This document shows positions 15,413 through 24,212 of a stretch of DNA of 64,000 nt, piece after piece. The stretch comes from a bacterium (GTDB lineage: Bacteria; Chloroflexota; Dormibacteria; Aeolococcales; Bog-877). The first letter of the stretch is position 1. Every line of letters begins with the position of its first letter. The position numbers and the translations under genes are program-made. The DNA is taken from contig JAKATL010000008.1 in assembly GCA_021827985.1 (NCBI GenBank), positions 1 through 64,000 of the forward strand, in the 5' to 3' direction. Under the pieces are notes generated by a model. That model did not search any database, had not been told where the DNA came from, and saw nothing but the letters and a program-made list of their open reading frames with translations.

Positions 15413-16855
15413 GTGCCCCCCGAGACGCTGCGGGTCCCCCCCGATCAGGATCTGGTGGTCTTCGGGGCCACTGGGGACCTCGCCCGCCGCAAACTCCTCC
15501 CAGCGCTTTACGAGCTGAGCTCGCAGGGGCTGCTGCCCCGGCACGGCGACGTGGTCGGGACCGCCACCACCGACCTGGACGACGCGGGCTTCCGGGAGTT
15601 GGCCCGCGGGGCCGTGGTGGAGTTCGGGCGCAGCCAGCTGGACGAGACCACCTTTGCCGCCTTCGCCGCGCGCCTGCGCTACATCCCGGCGGTCACTGAC
15701 CCCGGCCCCAAGCTGGCCAAGGTTCTGAAGCGGCCCCGCCGGATCATCTACCTGGCGGTCCCCCCCTCCGCCTTCGACCCCATCCTCCAGGAGCTGCGCT
15801 CCGCGGGGCTGGCCCGGGGGTCGTCCATCATCATCGAGAAGCCCTTCGGCCACGACCTCGCCTCGGCCCGGGAGCTGAACTCGGCGCTGCACCGAATCGT
15901 GCCCGAGGAGCGGATCTACCGCATCGACCACTACCTGGGCAAGGAGACCGTGCAGAACCTCCTGGTCTTCCGCTTCGCCAACACCCTGGTGGAGCGCATC
16001 TGGAACCGGGATGTGGTGGCCTCGGTCCAGCTCACCGTGGCCGAGGACATCGGGGTGGAGAACCGGGGACGGCTGTACGAGGAGACCGGGGCGCTCCGGG
16101 ACATCGTCCAGAACCACATGTTCCAGCTCCTGGCGCTCACCTGCATGTCCCCGCCCAGCTCCTTCGACCCGGAGGCGCTGCGGGACGAGAAGGTCAAGGT
16201 GCTTCACTCCATCCGCCCGGTGGCGCCGACGGACGTGGTCCGCGGTCAGTACACCAGGGGTTCAGTCAACGGCAAGATCATGCCCGGCTACCGGGAGCTG
16301 GACGGGGTCTCCCCAGACTCCACCACCGAGACCTACATAGCCCTGCGGCTGGCGGTGGACTCCTGGGAATGGGCCGGGGTGCCGTTCTACCTGCGCTGCG
16401 GCAAGGCTCTGACCACCCGCCGGACCGAGATCATGCTCTTCTGCCGGGACGTGCCGCTGCACCTCTTCGAGGGCACTGGGATCGAGCAGCTGCAACCCAA
16501 CCGGGTCACGCTCCGAATCCAGCCGGAAGAGGGTATCTCCTTCTCCTTCGAGGCGAAGCAGCCGGGGCCTACGGTGCTGGAACAGGGCGTGCGAATGGAC
16601 TTCTCCTACGGCCAGTCCTTCAAGACCCAGCCCGCAGAGGCGTATGAGCGGCTCCTCCACGACGCCCTACTCGGGGACCACACCCTCTTCATCCGCCAGG
16701 ACGAGACGGAGGCGGCCTGGAAGGCCCTTCAACCGGTGCTGGACGACACCCCGCCCATCAACCTGTACGCGGCGGGCAGCCAGGGGCCGACAGAGGCCGA
16801 GTCGCTGCTTCGAGGCGGGCGCTGGCACGACCTCTCCCACCACGTGGGCGACTGA
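15413..16855 (+). CDS. zwf: Glucose-6-phosphate 1-dehydrogenase
   Basis: A 480-residue enzyme oxidising glucose-6-phosphate to 6-phosphogluconolactone, the entry to the oxidative pentose phosphate pathway. Seen: the cofactor motif GATGDLARRKLLPALYEL; the substrate and catalytic signature RIDHYLGKETVQNLL; EKPFGHDLASA; YEETGALRDIVQNHMFQLL; and the C-terminal DALLGDHTLFIRQDETEAAW. The GTG at 15413 is preferred over the longer open frame because the frame upstream overlaps the divergent gene and a leaderless -10 precedes it. No pgl, opcA or gnd gene is nearby, so zwf stands alone. Confidence 0.96.
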   Translation: MPPETLRVPPDQDLVVFGATGDLARRKLLPALYELSSQGLLPRHGDVVGTATTDLDDAGFRELARGAVVEFGRSQLDETTFAAFAARLRYIPAVTDPGPKLAKVLKRPRRIIYLAVPPSAFDPILQELRSAGLARGSSIIIEKPFGHDLASARELNSALHRIVPEERIYRIDHYLGKETVQNLLVFRFANTLVERIWNRDVVASVQLTVAEDIGVENRGRLYEETGALRDIVQNHMFQLLALTCMSPPSSFDPEALRDEKVKVLHSIRPVAPTDVVRGQYTRGSVNGKIMPGYRELDGVSPDSTTETYIALRLAVDSWEWAGVPFYLRCGKALTTRRTEIMLFCRDVPLHLFEGTGIEQLQPNRVTLRIQPEEGISFSFEAKQPGPTVLEQGVRMDFSYGQSFKTQPAEAYERLLHDALLGDHTLFIRQDETEAAWKALQPVLDDTPPINLYAAGSQGPTEAESLLRGGRWHDLSHHVGD

Positions 16856-16864
16856 GGCCGAGAC

Positions 16865-17458
16865 CTACCTCTGCTCCCGATCCAGGTCGGGGACCAGCTG
16901 GTCGGCCTCGATCCAGCCCTCCTCCGACTCCTCGCCGGCCAGAGCCCGCACCCGCACCCAGCGACCCCTCTGCTCCAGAGAATGCAGTGGAGTGGCGGGC
17001 CGGACCGCTCGGCCCCTCTCCGACAGAAGGTCGGGCTCCCGGTAGAGGGGATAGCCGGTGCCGGCCCAGCTCTGCACCAGGGTGCACCCGCCCGGAGGGA
17101 TCGCCCGAAACCGGTAGACCGTCGCCCGGTCCCTCTCCCCCAGGGTGAGCAGCCGGAGGAGGTTGCTTGCCCTCAGCAGCGCACTCCGATCTCCCACCGC
17201 CGTCATCCGCACCTCGGTGCCGGCATCGGTGGGACGGCACTCAATGCGCACCCGGTTCGTCGGATAGGGGATCTGCCGCCACTGCCCGAAAAAGCCGTTC
17301 ATCCGGTCCTGCACCACCTCGGCGGTGTGGTCGTCGACCACCCGGAAGGTATAGGGGGGCAGGGCGGCCACCTGCTCAGCGGTGGCGAACACCTCCCGGG
17401 GGGCGGCGAACACAGTCGCCGTCCAGGAGTCCTTACGCTTGCGGCCGAGAATCTGCAC
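16865..17458 (-). CDS. SRPBCC-like protein with C-terminal SH3-type domain
   Basis: A 197-residue protein of unknown function. The first ~130 residues have the pattern of a START/SRPBCC-like fold (AAPREVFATAEQVAALPPYTFRVVD, then RIECRPTDAGTEVRMTAVG). The C-terminal ~50 residues (TPLHSLEQRGRWVRVRAL...EGWIEADQLV) look like a bacterial SH3 domain, which often binds cell-wall peptides. No signal peptide is seen. The GTG at 17458 is chosen because TAAAAT lies 7 bases upstream (leaderless); the longer frame starts inside the promoter region. It converges on zwf with a 9-base gap. Confidence 0.65.
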   Translation of the reverse strand: MQILGRKRKDSWTATVFAAPREVFATAEQVAALPPYTFRVVDDHTAEVVQDRMNGFFGQWRQIPYPTNRVRIECRPTDAGTEVRMTAVGDRSALLRASNLLRLLTLGERDRATVYRFRAIPPGGCTLVQSWAGTGYPLYREPDLLSERGRAVRPATPLHSLEQRGRWVRVRALAGEESEEGWIEADQLVPDLDREQR

Positions 17459-17465
17459 GCCTGAG

Positions 17466-17471
17466 ATTTTA
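17466..17471 (-). promoter_or_regulatory. -10 box of a leaderless promoter
   Basis: TAAAAT on the minus strand, 7 bases before the GTG at 17458, in a locally AT-rich spot. Confidence 0.6.
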
Positions 17472-17651
17472 GGGGGCGGCGGCGAGCGCAAACCGACGGC
17501 GGTCGCCCGAGGGGCCAAGCTACGGGGACTGATGTAGACGACGCCGCGGCCTCGAAAAGATCTCAACAACCCGGACCTGTGGATCTCGGCGGACCGGTAT
17601 CGTCAGGCTAAAGGCCGTCTTTTGATCTGATAAACCGGGAGCAAAGACGAG

Positions 17652-18692
17652 TCAGGTGAGGAGCGGCCTCCGGGCCAGGAGGACCCGCTCCAGGCCGGCC
17701 AGCGGGCGGTCCAGGGGTCCCAGCCAGGGCGCAGCCTGAAGGCCGGAATGCTCCTCCAATCGCCCACCCCACCTGGTCTTGAAGACCGCATAGCCAGGTC
17801 CCGGATCCCCCGGAGAGAACCGGCTCGGCACCCCCCACATGTCGTACAGGCGGCACCCGCGCTCGCGTCCCCAGCGGATGGCCGCCCAGTGGACTGAGTA
17901 CATGGCCCGGTGCGGCCCGGGTTCGCTGCCCCCGTACAGGTACGCCAGCCGGGGGCCGCAGGCGGCGACGACCGCCGCGGCCAGGGGGCGCCCCTCCTGC
18001 GTGGCCAGGACCACGCAGGCGTCCAGGCCGGCCACGACGGCCTGGTAATAGGCCAGAGGCCGGGTCTGGAAGCGCTGGCGCGCGACGGTCGCCAGGTGCA
18101 GGCGGTAGAAGGTCTCCACGCCCTCCCCGGCCATGCTCGCCACCGTGACTCCGGCCCTCTCCGCCAGCGCGATGTTCCGGCGGGTCGATGGCGGGAGGCG
18201 GCGCCGGACCTCATCGTCGCTGCCACTAATGTCCACCAGCCAGGTCCGACGGTGCTGGATGTCGAAGGGCATGTTGCGGAGCCTCAGCCGGCGCCGGAGC
18301 CCCTCCCCGGCCACAGGCCATTCCGGGTCCAGCCGGAGAACGACGACCCCTCGGCGCAGGAGGCGGGAACGGGCACCGCGGAGGAGCGCCAGCGCCGCCA
18401 GGTCATCATCGAGGCTGGCCAGAGCGGGGCCCCGCGGGGCGTATCCCCAACGAATCTGGGGGAGGCCAACTGGCCGATGGAGAAGCTGGAGGGCACCGCG
18501 CCAGCCGGGGCCGCCCTGGCCCTGGGCCACCAGGCGGGTCACCCCCCATCCGAACTGACGGCGGATCTCACCCCACCCCCAGCTCTGGAGAAGTACTCCG
18601 CCGCACCCCTCGCCCACGAAGCGATCCCACTCATTTCGGTCGGCCGGGCTCGCCTCCCGGACCCGGAGCGGGGCGGACCGAGGGGCGTACAC
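17652..18692 (-). CDS. FemAB-type peptidoglycan aminoacyltransferase-like protein
   Basis: A 346-residue FemX/FemAB-fold (double GNAT) protein. Seen: an N-terminal WDRFV...LLQSWGWGEIRRQFGW; the central PPSTRRNIALAERAGVTV, equivalent to the FemX SKTRYNIRLAxxKGV motif; and a C-terminal LAYLYGGSEPG...GCRLYDMWGVP...FKTRWGG. In characterised relatives these proteins add amino acids from aminoacyl-tRNA to the lipid II stem peptide. It resembles the protein encoded at 45539-46537. The GTG at 18692 is the first start after an AT-rich GATAAT box; the longer open frame antisense to NfeD is spurious. Number and identity of amino acids added cannot be predicted. Confidence 0.82.
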   Translation of the reverse strand: MYAPRSAPLRVREASPADRNEWDRFVGEGCGGVLLQSWGWGEIRRQFGWGVTRLVAQGQGGPGWRGALQLLHRPVGLPQIRWGYAPRGPALASLDDDLAALALLRGARSRLLRRGVVVLRLDPEWPVAGEGLRRRLRLRNMPFDIQHRRTWLVDISGSDDEVRRRLPPSTRRNIALAERAGVTVASMAGEGVETFYRLHLATVARQRFQTRPLAYYQAVVAGLDACVVLATQEGRPLAAAVVAACGPRLAYLYGGSEPGPHRAMYSVHWAAIRWGRERGCRLYDMWGVPSRFSPGDPGPGYAVFKTRWGGRLEEHSGLQAAPWLGPLDRPLAGLERVLLARRPLLT

Positions 18693-18748
18693 ACGAGGGA
18701 TTATCCGGGAGGAGCGTCGGCCCGGGGCGGTGTAAGATGAGGTAGGCC

Positions 18749-19528
18749 ATGCGCCGCTCTTCAGTCGCCGGGGCGACCTGCGGGGCGGGAGTTGGGGGGC
18801 TCCTCGCCCAGTCCACGGTGCTGGCGGCCAGCCCGGCGCGGGCCGGGCATCTTCTGCCCACGCAGTTGAGTGTGCTCGCCGACCCCACCCTGGCTTTCGG
18901 GCTCCTGCTACTGGCGCTGCTGGGGATCGGATTGGAGGCCATGCATCCCGGCGCGATCGTCCCCGGGACCGTGGGCATCCTGTCCGGAGTGTTGGCGGCG
19001 GCGGCGCTCCTCGATCTCCCCCTGAACCTTCTAGGGTTGCTCCTGGTGGCGGTCTCGGCTGGGCTTTTCGTACTCGACCTCGGGGCCCAGAGCCACGGGG
19101 TGCTGAGCGTGGCGGGGATGGCCACGGCCGCCGCCGGGGGCTGGCTTCTCTTCCGGGGACCAGGGGTCGATCCGGTGGCGCTGGTGGCACTGCCGGTCGC
19201 GCTCGGCGCCATCTGGCTCTGGCTGAGTGCCCGCGCCATGGAGGTCCGGCGCCGCGCCTACCCGGCGGTACCTCAGGAGCTGCTGGGGCGCTTCGGGGTG
19301 GTGGTCGAACTGCGAGAGGGCGGGGCTGTGGCCCGGGTGGATGGCGAGCTCTGGCGGGTGCTGGAGCGAAGCGACCTCCCCCTGGCGGTGGGTGACGAGG
19401 TCGAGGTGCTTGCCCAGGACGGGCTGACATTGATCGTGCGCCAGACGGCGGCGGGTGGGGGCGCACCGCCCTCCCGGGACCGGCGGCTGGGAGCTGAGGC
19501 GACTGGCTCGCATAGGAGTGGAACATGA
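18749..19528 (+). CDS. NfeD family membrane protein
   Basis: A 259-residue membrane protein of the NfeD family, the usual partner of slipin/flotillin proteins. There is a signal-like N-terminus, then four to five helices ([30 protein letters not shown] is the typical first NfeD helix pair). The cytosolic OB-fold domain follows from about residue 175 ([27 protein letters not shown]...[17 protein letters not shown]). The serine-protease domain of long NfeD forms is absent. The start ATG at 18749 has GAGGTAGG immediately upstream. The stop overlaps the slipin start (ATGA), so the two are made together. Confidence 0.88.
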   Translation: MRRSSVAGATCGAGVGGLLAQSTVLAASPARAGHLLPTQLSVLADPTLAFGLLLLALLGIGLEAMHPGAIVPGTVGILSGVLAAAALLDLPLNLLGLLLVAVSAGLFVLDLGAQSHGVLSVAGMATAAAGGWLLFRGPGVDPVALVALPVALGAIWLWLSARAMEVRRRAYPAVPQELLGRFGVVVELREGGAVARVDGELWRVLERSDLPLAVGDEVEVLAQDGLTLIVRQTAAGGGAPPSRDRRLGAEATGSHRSGT

Positions 19529-20385
19529 GCGGAGCGCTGGCCGCCCTGGTGGTGGTCCTGATCGTGGTGGTCTTCTTCGTGCTGCTGGCCTTCGCCACCG
19601 GCTTCCGGGTGATCAACGAGTACGAGCGCGGGGTGGTGCTCCGGCTGGGGCGGCTGATCGACGTCAAGGGCCCGGGGCCGCGCCTGATCATCCCCTTCGG
19701 CATCGACCGCATGATCAAGGTCGACCTGCGGACCGTGGTACATGAAGTCCCGGCGCAGGACGTCATCACCAGTGACAACGTGACTGTGCGGGTCACGGCG
19801 GTGGTCTTCTTCAGGGTGGTCGACGCCCGGGACTCCTTCGTGAAGGTGCGCGACTACATGGGGACGATCTCCAAGACCGCCCAGACGACACTCCGCTCGA
19901 TCCTGGGCCAGTCCACCCTGGACGAGCTCCTGAGCCGGCGGGACAAGGTGAACGCCGAGCTTCAGGCGGTGATCGATGAGCAGACCGAGCCCTGGGGGGT
20001 GAAGGTGACCGCGGTCGAGGTGAAGGACGTCGACCTTCCTCAGTCGATGCAGCGGGCCATGGCTCTTCAGGCGGAGGCAGAGCGAGAGAAGCGGGCCAAG
20101 GTGATCCGCGCCCAGGGAGAGCTGCAGGCGGCGCAGACGTTGGCGGACGCCGCCACCGTGATCGCCTCTCAGCCGGCCACCCTCCAGCTGCGCTACCTCC
20201 AGACCCTCTCGGAGATCGGCGCCGACCAGAACACGACCGTGGTTTTCCCGCTGCCACTTGATCTGATCGAGCCGTTCTTCAAGCTCCGGGCCGGGTCGGG
20301 ATCCGGCAACGGCCATGTCAAAGTGGCGATGCCCGCCGAGGACCTGGTCGGAGCCGGGGAGCCCGAGGCGGGCCCGGAGGCCTGA
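19525..20385 (+). CDS. Slipin / SPFH (stomatin-prohibitin) domain protein
   Basis: A 286-residue stomatin-like membrane scaffold. It has an N-terminal hydrophobic hairpin (residues 5-27), then the band-7 domain: [73 protein letters not shown] coiled coil follows ([23 protein letters not shown]). The NfeD-slipin pair is widespread in bacteria and archaea and is thought to organise membrane microdomains and proteolysis. Overlap with the upstream nfeD gene supports complex formation. Confidence 0.95.
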   Translation: MSGALAALVVVLIVVVFFVLLAFATGFRVINEYERGVVLRLGRLIDVKGPGPRLIIPFGIDRMIKVDLRTVVHEVPAQDVITSDNVTVRVTAVVFFRVVDARDSFVKVRDYMGTISKTAQTTLRSILGQSTLDELLSRRDKVNAELQAVIDEQTEPWGVKVTAVEVKDVDLPQSMQRAMALQAEAEREKRAKVIRAQGELQAAQTLADAATVIASQPATLQLRYLQTLSEIGADQNTTVVFPLPLDLIEPFFKLRAGSGSGNGHVKVAMPAEDLVGAGEPEAGPEA

Positions 20386-21098
20386 GCCCGCCTCCTTCCA
20401 CCGCGCGCCGGTTCCTGCTGCTGGGCTCCGGTGAATACGAGCACTGGGCCGAGGAAGTGGAACGTCAGGCGCTCGATGGAGCCGGCGGTGATGGCACGGC
20501 GGTGGTGCTGGCCACCGCCAGCGCCCCCGAGGGGGAGGTGGTCTTCTCCCGATGGGGGCGCGCGGGAGTGCGGCACTTCGAGGGGCTGGGGCTTCCGACC
20601 CGCGCCCTGCCGGTACGCGCTCGCGAGGATGCCCAGCGCCGCGAGATCGCGGACGCGGTGGCCCGCTGCAGCCTGGTCTTCTTCTCGGGCGGAGACCCGG
20701 GTCACCTGAGTCGAACTCTCGCCGGGAGCCTGTTGCTCTCCGCCATCAGCGATCTGCTGGAGGCTGGCGGGGTGTACGGCGGCTGCAGCGCGGGTGCCAT
20801 GGTGGTCGGCGAGCCAGGGCAGCCCGGCGGGCGCTTCTCGTTCGGTTCGGGGCTCGGCCTGCTCCGGCGGGAAGTCTTCGGAGTCCATTGGGACGCCACC
20901 TTCGCCGCGGCCTGGAGAGCGGTCTTGAGATCACGGATCCCCTCGGGCTGCCGGCTGATCGGGATCGCCGAGCGCAGCGCCGTGCTCGGCGGAGCCGACG
21001 GCTGGTCGGTTCACGGGAGCGGGCGGGTCGAGGTTCGGGACGAGGCGGGGGCGAAGTGGTTCTCTGCGGGGGAGGAGATCCCCGGCCGCCCGGGCTGA
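20382..21098 (+). CDS. Peptidase S51 / cyanophycinase-like protein
   Basis: A class-I-amidotransferase-fold serine peptidase candidate. Seen: a first strand [44 protein letters not shown] (typical GGDQ/GGNP loop); and the nucleophile elbow [11 protein letters not shown] (Ser in CSAGA). Dipeptidase E and cyanophycinase share this layout. The only standard start is GTG 20457, which would remove the first core strand. A CTG at 20382 overlapping the slipin stop (CTGA) preserves it and gives 238 residues, so it is preferred. Substrate unknown; no cyanophycin synthetase is seen. Confidence 0.72.
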   Translation: MSPPPSTARRFLLLGSGEYEHWAEEVERQALDGAGGDGTAVVLATASAPEGEVVFSRWGRAGVRHFEGLGLPTRALPVRAREDAQRREIADAVARCSLVFFSGGDPGHLSRTLAGSLLLSAISDLLEAGGVYGGCSAGAMVVGEPGQPGGRFSFGSGLGLLRREVFGVHWDATFAAAWRAVLRSRIPSGCRLIGIAERSAVLGGADGWSVHGSGRVEVRDEAGAKWFSAGEEIPGRPG

Positions 21099-21106
21099 GC
21101 CCGCGG

Positions 21107-21122
21107 TGTTTCACGTGAAACA
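21107..21122. promoter_or_regulatory. parS: parS centromere site
   Basis: TGTTTCACGTGAAACA is a perfect match to the bacterial parS consensus bound by ParB and a perfect 16-base palindrome. It lies just upstream of parA, about 10 kb from dnaA. It overlaps the expected -35 region of the parA promoter, so ParB binding could also repress parAB. Confidence 0.97.
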
Positions 21123-21132
21123 GACCCCCGCC

Positions 21133-21138
21133 TATACT
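21133..21138 (+). promoter_or_regulatory. -10 box of a leaderless promoter (parA)
   Basis: TATACT followed by 6 C-rich bases and the ATG of parA. A -35-like TTCACG, 17 bases upstream, falls inside parS. Confidence 0.65.
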
Positions 21139-21144
21139 GCCCCC

Positions 21145-21927
21145 ATGTCCCGCCCTCGGATCATCACCGTGTGCAACCAGAAGGGTGGGGTGGGGAAGAC
21201 CACCACCGCCATCAACCTGGGGGCAGCCCTGGCGGAGAGGGGAATGCGAGTCATGCTGGTGGACAGCGACCCCCAGGCCAACGCCACCTCGGGCCTGGGG
21301 GTGAGCCCGAGTTCACTCTCGGCGTCCGTGTACGACGTGGTGGTGATGGGCCGGCCGCTGAGGGAGGTGGCCGTCCCCCTGGAGCATGTTCCGGGCATGA
21401 CCCTGGTGCCGGCCTCGGTGGAGCTGGCCGGGGCGGAGCTGGAGCTGGCGGATCTCCCACTTCGCGAGTCCCGTCTCCGCCTCGCTCTAGACGGGCTGGA
21501 TGAGTTCGACTATGTCCTGGTCGACACCCCGCCATCGCTCGGGCTGCTCACTGTGAACTGCCTGGTGGCCGCCGATCGGATGCTGATCCCGCTGCAGTGC
21601 GAGTACTTCGCGCTCGAGGGGCTCACCCTCTTGACTCGTACGCAGGCCATGGTGCGGCAGTCGCTCAATCCCGCCCTCTCCCTCGCCGGAATCGTGCTCA
21701 CCCTCTTCGACCCCCGCACCGTACTCAGTGCCCAGGTGGTGGCCGAAGTGCGCCGGCAGTTCGGGGACCAGGCGTTCGCGACGGTGATCCCCAGGTCGGT
21801 CCGGCTCTCCGAGGCCCCCAGCCATGGGCTGCCGATCACCCAGTACGAGCCGTCGGGACGAGGCGCCACCGCCTACCGCGCCCTGGCGGAGGAGCTGGTA
21901 ATGCGAAGCAGCCGGGTGGCGGCGTGA
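21145..21927 (+). CDS. parA: Chromosome partitioning ATPase ParA
   Basis: A 260-residue MinD/ParA-family ATPase (Soj) that drives origin segregation with ParB-parS. Seen: the deviant Walker A CNQKGGVGKTTTAINL (K13, K18); the switch I region LVDSDPQANATSGLG; the Walker B region YVLVDTPPSLGLLTVN; and EYFALEGLTLLTRT. The N-terminus is short, so this is a chromosomal Soj-type ParA rather than a plasmid type with its own helix-turn-helix. The ATG at 21145 is preferred to GTG 21106, which would translate through parS, and a leaderless -10 fits it. Confidence 0.96.
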   Translation: MSRPRIITVCNQKGGVGKTTTAINLGAALAERGMRVMLVDSDPQANATSGLGVSPSSLSASVYDVVVMGRPLREVAVPLEHVPGMTLVPASVELAGAELELADLPLRESRLRLALDGLDEFDYVLVDTPPSLGLLTVNCLVAADRMLIPLQCEYFALEGLTLLTRTQAMVRQSLNPALSLAGIVLTLFDPRTVLSAQVVAEVRRQFGDQAFATVIPRSVRLSEAPSHGLPITQYEPSGRGATAYRALAEELVMRSSRVAA

Positions 21928-22799
21928 GCAAGCGGCGCGGACTCGGCCGGGGGCTGGAGCAGCTGATTCCCACCGGCTCACCCGGGCTTGGAGGGGGCGG
22001 CGCCTCCTCCCCCACCAGGGAGATACCCATCTCCGAGATCGCGCCCAACCCCCTCCAGCCGCGCAGCACCTTCGACCCCGCGACCCTGGAGGTGCTGGCG
22101 GAGTCCATCCGCGAATACGGCGTCCTCCAGCCGCTGGTGGTGGAAGCGGCGGATGGAGCCTACCGGCTGGTCGCCGGTGAGCGACGCCTCCGGGCGTCCC
22201 AGCTCGCCGGACTACAGACGGTCCCGGTGGTCGTGCGTCCTGTGGGGCCAGAGCGCTCCCGGCTGGAGATGGCGCTGGTCGAGAACCTGCAGCGCAGCGA
22301 CATCTCCGCCCTGGATGAGGCTCGGGCGTTCACCCGCCTCTGCGACGAGTTCGGCCTCACCCAGGAGGACGTGGCCCAGCGGCTGGGCCGGAGCCGGTCC
22401 GCGGTGGCCAACACCATGCGCCTGCTCCAGGCCAGCCCCGAGGTGCAGCGCGCGCTGGAGCGGGAGCAGATCTCGCCCGCCCACGCCCGCGCGCTGCTGG
22501 CGGTCACCGACCCGGCTCTGCAGGCCAAGACCCTGCTCCACGTCATCGCCCGCCGGCTCTCGGTCCGGGAGACGGAGAGGCTGGTGGGACGGCTCGGCCA
22601 GCGGCGCGACCCGCCGCAGAAGCCGGGGAAGGCGGCGCAGGAGTCCGAGCTCCGCGCCCTCGAGACCGCCATCGCCCGGAGGTTGGGAACCCGGGTGCGC
22701 CTCACACAGGGAGCGCGCGGCCGTGGCCGGATCCTGATCGAGTACTTCTCCCCCGAGGAGCTATCCGGCATATGCGAGGCGCTGGGGGTAGAGCTCTAG
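21924..22799 (+). CDS. parB: Chromosome partitioning protein ParB
   Basis: A 291-residue CTP-dependent clamp that loads at parS. Seen: the N-terminal ParA-interacting segment KRRGLGRGLEQLIP; ISEIAPNPLQPRSTFD; the CTP-binding box LVAGERRLRASQLAG; ENLQRSDISALDEARAF; and the helix-turn-helix TQEDVAQRLGRSRSAVANTMRLLQ. A linker and C-terminal dimerisation domain follow. The GTG start overlaps the parA stop (GTGA). It would bind the site at 21107-21122. Confidence 0.96.
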   Translation: MSKRRGLGRGLEQLIPTGSPGLGGGGASSPTREIPISEIAPNPLQPRSTFDPATLEVLAESIREYGVLQPLVVEAADGAYRLVAGERRLRASQLAGLQTVPVVVRPVGPERSRLEMALVENLQRSDISALDEARAFTRLCDEFGLTQEDVAQRLGRSRSAVANTMRLLQASPEVQRALEREQISPAHARALLAVTDPALQAKTLLHVIARRLSVRETERLVGRLGQRRDPPQKPGKAAQESELRALETAIARRLGTRVRLTQGARGRGRILIEYFSPEELSGICEALGVEL

Positions 22800-22806
22800 C
22801 CCCGCA

Positions 22807-22822
22807 GAACAAACGTTTGTTC
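22807..22822. promoter_or_regulatory. 16-bp perfect palindrome resembling a LexA (SOS) box
   Basis: GAACAAACGTTTGTTC. Read on the minus strand with flanks it contains CGAACAAACGTTTG, which agrees with the Gram-positive LexA box CGAACRNRYGTTYC at all but the last position. It lies 8 bases after the parB stop and about 190 bases before the signal peptidase gene, with no recognisable SOS gene beside it. Another palindrome-binding regulator is equally possible. The rest of the 216-base gap holds no gene that I can see. Confidence 0.55.
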
Positions 22823-23003
22823 GCTAGGCCTCCTCCGTTCCTCGCGGCCCCCTCCTACCCCTCCATGCCGTGAGGGCCGACCACCGCGCGGGCTCTGCCT
22901 AAGGGTCCCGCGGCATCGGACGTACGAGCCTCGGGAGGGGGGTTGGAACCAGAGGACCCTCTTCCCCGCCCGAGATCAATCCGGCGGCCGCGAGGGCGGT
23001 TCG

Positions 23004-23009
23004 TATACT
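23004..23009 (+). promoter_or_regulatory. -10 box of a leaderless promoter (signal peptidase)
   Basis: TATACT followed by 6 bases and the GTG at 23016. No ribosome-binding site could fit. Confidence 0.65.
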
Positions 23010-23015
23010 GCCGGG

Positions 23016-23780
23016 GTGCTTCAGGGACCCGGCAACACGCCCACGCCGGTCCCCGCCCAGGCCCCCTCCCGGGGCCGGGGATCCCTGCTTCGGGACCTTA
23101 TCGAAGTGGTGGCGCTGGCGGCGGTCATCTACCTCCTGATCGCCTTTGCCGTCCGCCCGGTCCATGTCGAGGGAACCAGCATGTACCCGGGGCTGCACAA
23201 CAACGACCTCCTCCTCACCGAAGAGATCTCGCTTTACTTCAGCGGCCCAAGTCGGGGCCAGGTGGTGATCATCAACCCCCCCATCGCCTCATCCAACGAC
23301 TTCATCAAGCGGGTCATCGGTCTGCCTGGGCAGTGGATTCGGATCGCCCCCGACAGCCAGGGTGTGGGGCATGTCTACATCTCCAACTCCCGACCCACGT
23401 CGCCCGGAGGCGGGACCCAACTGGTCGAGCCCTACATCAACGGCGTGTGGACCCAGGAGGTGCTCTGCTGCACCAACCAGGGAACGGCCTCGCCCCTGCT
23501 GCCCCCGACCGGGAGGTGGGCCCACATCCCGGCCCACGACTACTTCGTGATGGGTGACAACCGCAACGTGTCCGAGGACTCCCGAACCTTCGGCTGGGAG
23601 CCTCGGTCCGGCATTCAGGGGATCGCCGTCCTCCGCTTCTGGCCGCTCACCCGCCTGGGTGGCATCCCGGCTCAGGAGCCCACGCTAGCCGCCGTTCTGA
23701 CCCTCGGGGCCATGGCGCCGGTGGGGGCCCGCAGGCGGCTCAGGGATAGATCCAGGTGCCGCCCGCGCGCTCCCAGCTGA
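23016..23780 (+). CDS. lepB: Signal peptidase I
   Basis: A 254-residue membrane protease that removes Sec/Tat signal peptides. It has a Pro-rich N-terminus and one transmembrane helix ([16 protein letters not shown]). Catalytic Ser lies in [10 protein letters not shown], and the general-base Lys in [11 protein letters not shown]. The conserved [14 protein letters not shown] and the strand [13 protein letters not shown] follow. Between them is an insertion of about 40 residues with a Cys pair. The C-terminal ~30 residues are basic and overlap the 3' end of ndk on the other strand by about 40 bases, which is unusual and may mean that the conserved protein ends earlier. Confidence 0.93.
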   Translation: MLQGPGNTPTPVPAQAPSRGRGSLLRDLIEVVALAAVIYLLIAFAVRPVHVEGTSMYPGLHNNDLLLTEEISLYFSGPSRGQVVIINPPIASSNDFIKRVIGLPGQWIRIAPDSQGVGHVYISNSRPTSPGGGTQLVEPYINGVWTQEVLCCTNQGTASPLLPPTGRWAHIPAHDYFVMGDNRNVSEDSRTFGWEPRSGIQGIAVLRFWPLTRLGGIPAQEPTLAAVLTLGAMAPVGARRRLRDRSRCRPRAPS

Positions 23781-24189
23781 CCAGCTCAGAGGGCTGGAAG
23801 AAGAGCGACACCTCCACCTCCGCGCGGGCCGGGCTGTCCGACCCGTGGACCACGTTCTGTCCGATGTCCACTCCCAGGTCTCCACGGATGGTTCCTGGGG
23901 CCGCGGTCGCCGGATTGGTCGGGCCCATCATCGAGCGCACCAGGCTCACCACATTGGGCCCCTCCCAGACCATGGCCACCACGGGGGACGAGGAGATGAA
24001 ATCGATCACCGCCCCGAAGAAGGGACGCTCGCGATGCTCGGCGTAGTGGCGCTCCGCCAGCTCCCGCTCCACAGCCATCAGCTTCAGCCCCACCAGATGC
24101 AGGCCGCGGCGCTCCAGCCTCCCGATCACCTCACCCACCAGCCCGCGCTGCACCCCGTCCGGCTTGATCAGCACCAGCGTCCGTTCCAC
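23740..24189 (-). CDS. ndk: Nucleoside diphosphate kinase
   Basis: A 149-residue enzyme that equilibrates NTP and NDP pools through a phosphohistidine. Seen: [38 protein letters not shown]; the active-site region [22 protein letters not shown] (His in NVVHGSDS). The GTG at 24189 is fixed by AGGAGG 7 bases upstream; an ATG nine codons earlier lies ahead of that site. Full length for the family. Convergent with lepB and about 24 bases downstream of the M16 protease gene. Confidence 0.96.
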   Translation of the reverse strand: MERTLVLIKPDGVQRGLVGEVIGRLERRGLHLVGLKLMAVERELAERHYAEHRERPFFGAVIDFISSSPVVAMVWEGPNVVSLVRSMMGPTNPATAAPGTIRGDLGVDIGQNVVHGSDSPARAEVEVSLFFQPSELVSWERAGGTWIYP

Positions 24190-24212
24190 CTCATCTCCTC
24201 CTGAACTCGTGA

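Noticed and set aside
18693-19796. Long N-terminal extension of the minus-strand FemAB-like frame
   Set aside because: The extension is antisense to the NfeD and slipin genes and is Arg/Pro/Ser-rich. Homology starts near the GTG at 18692.
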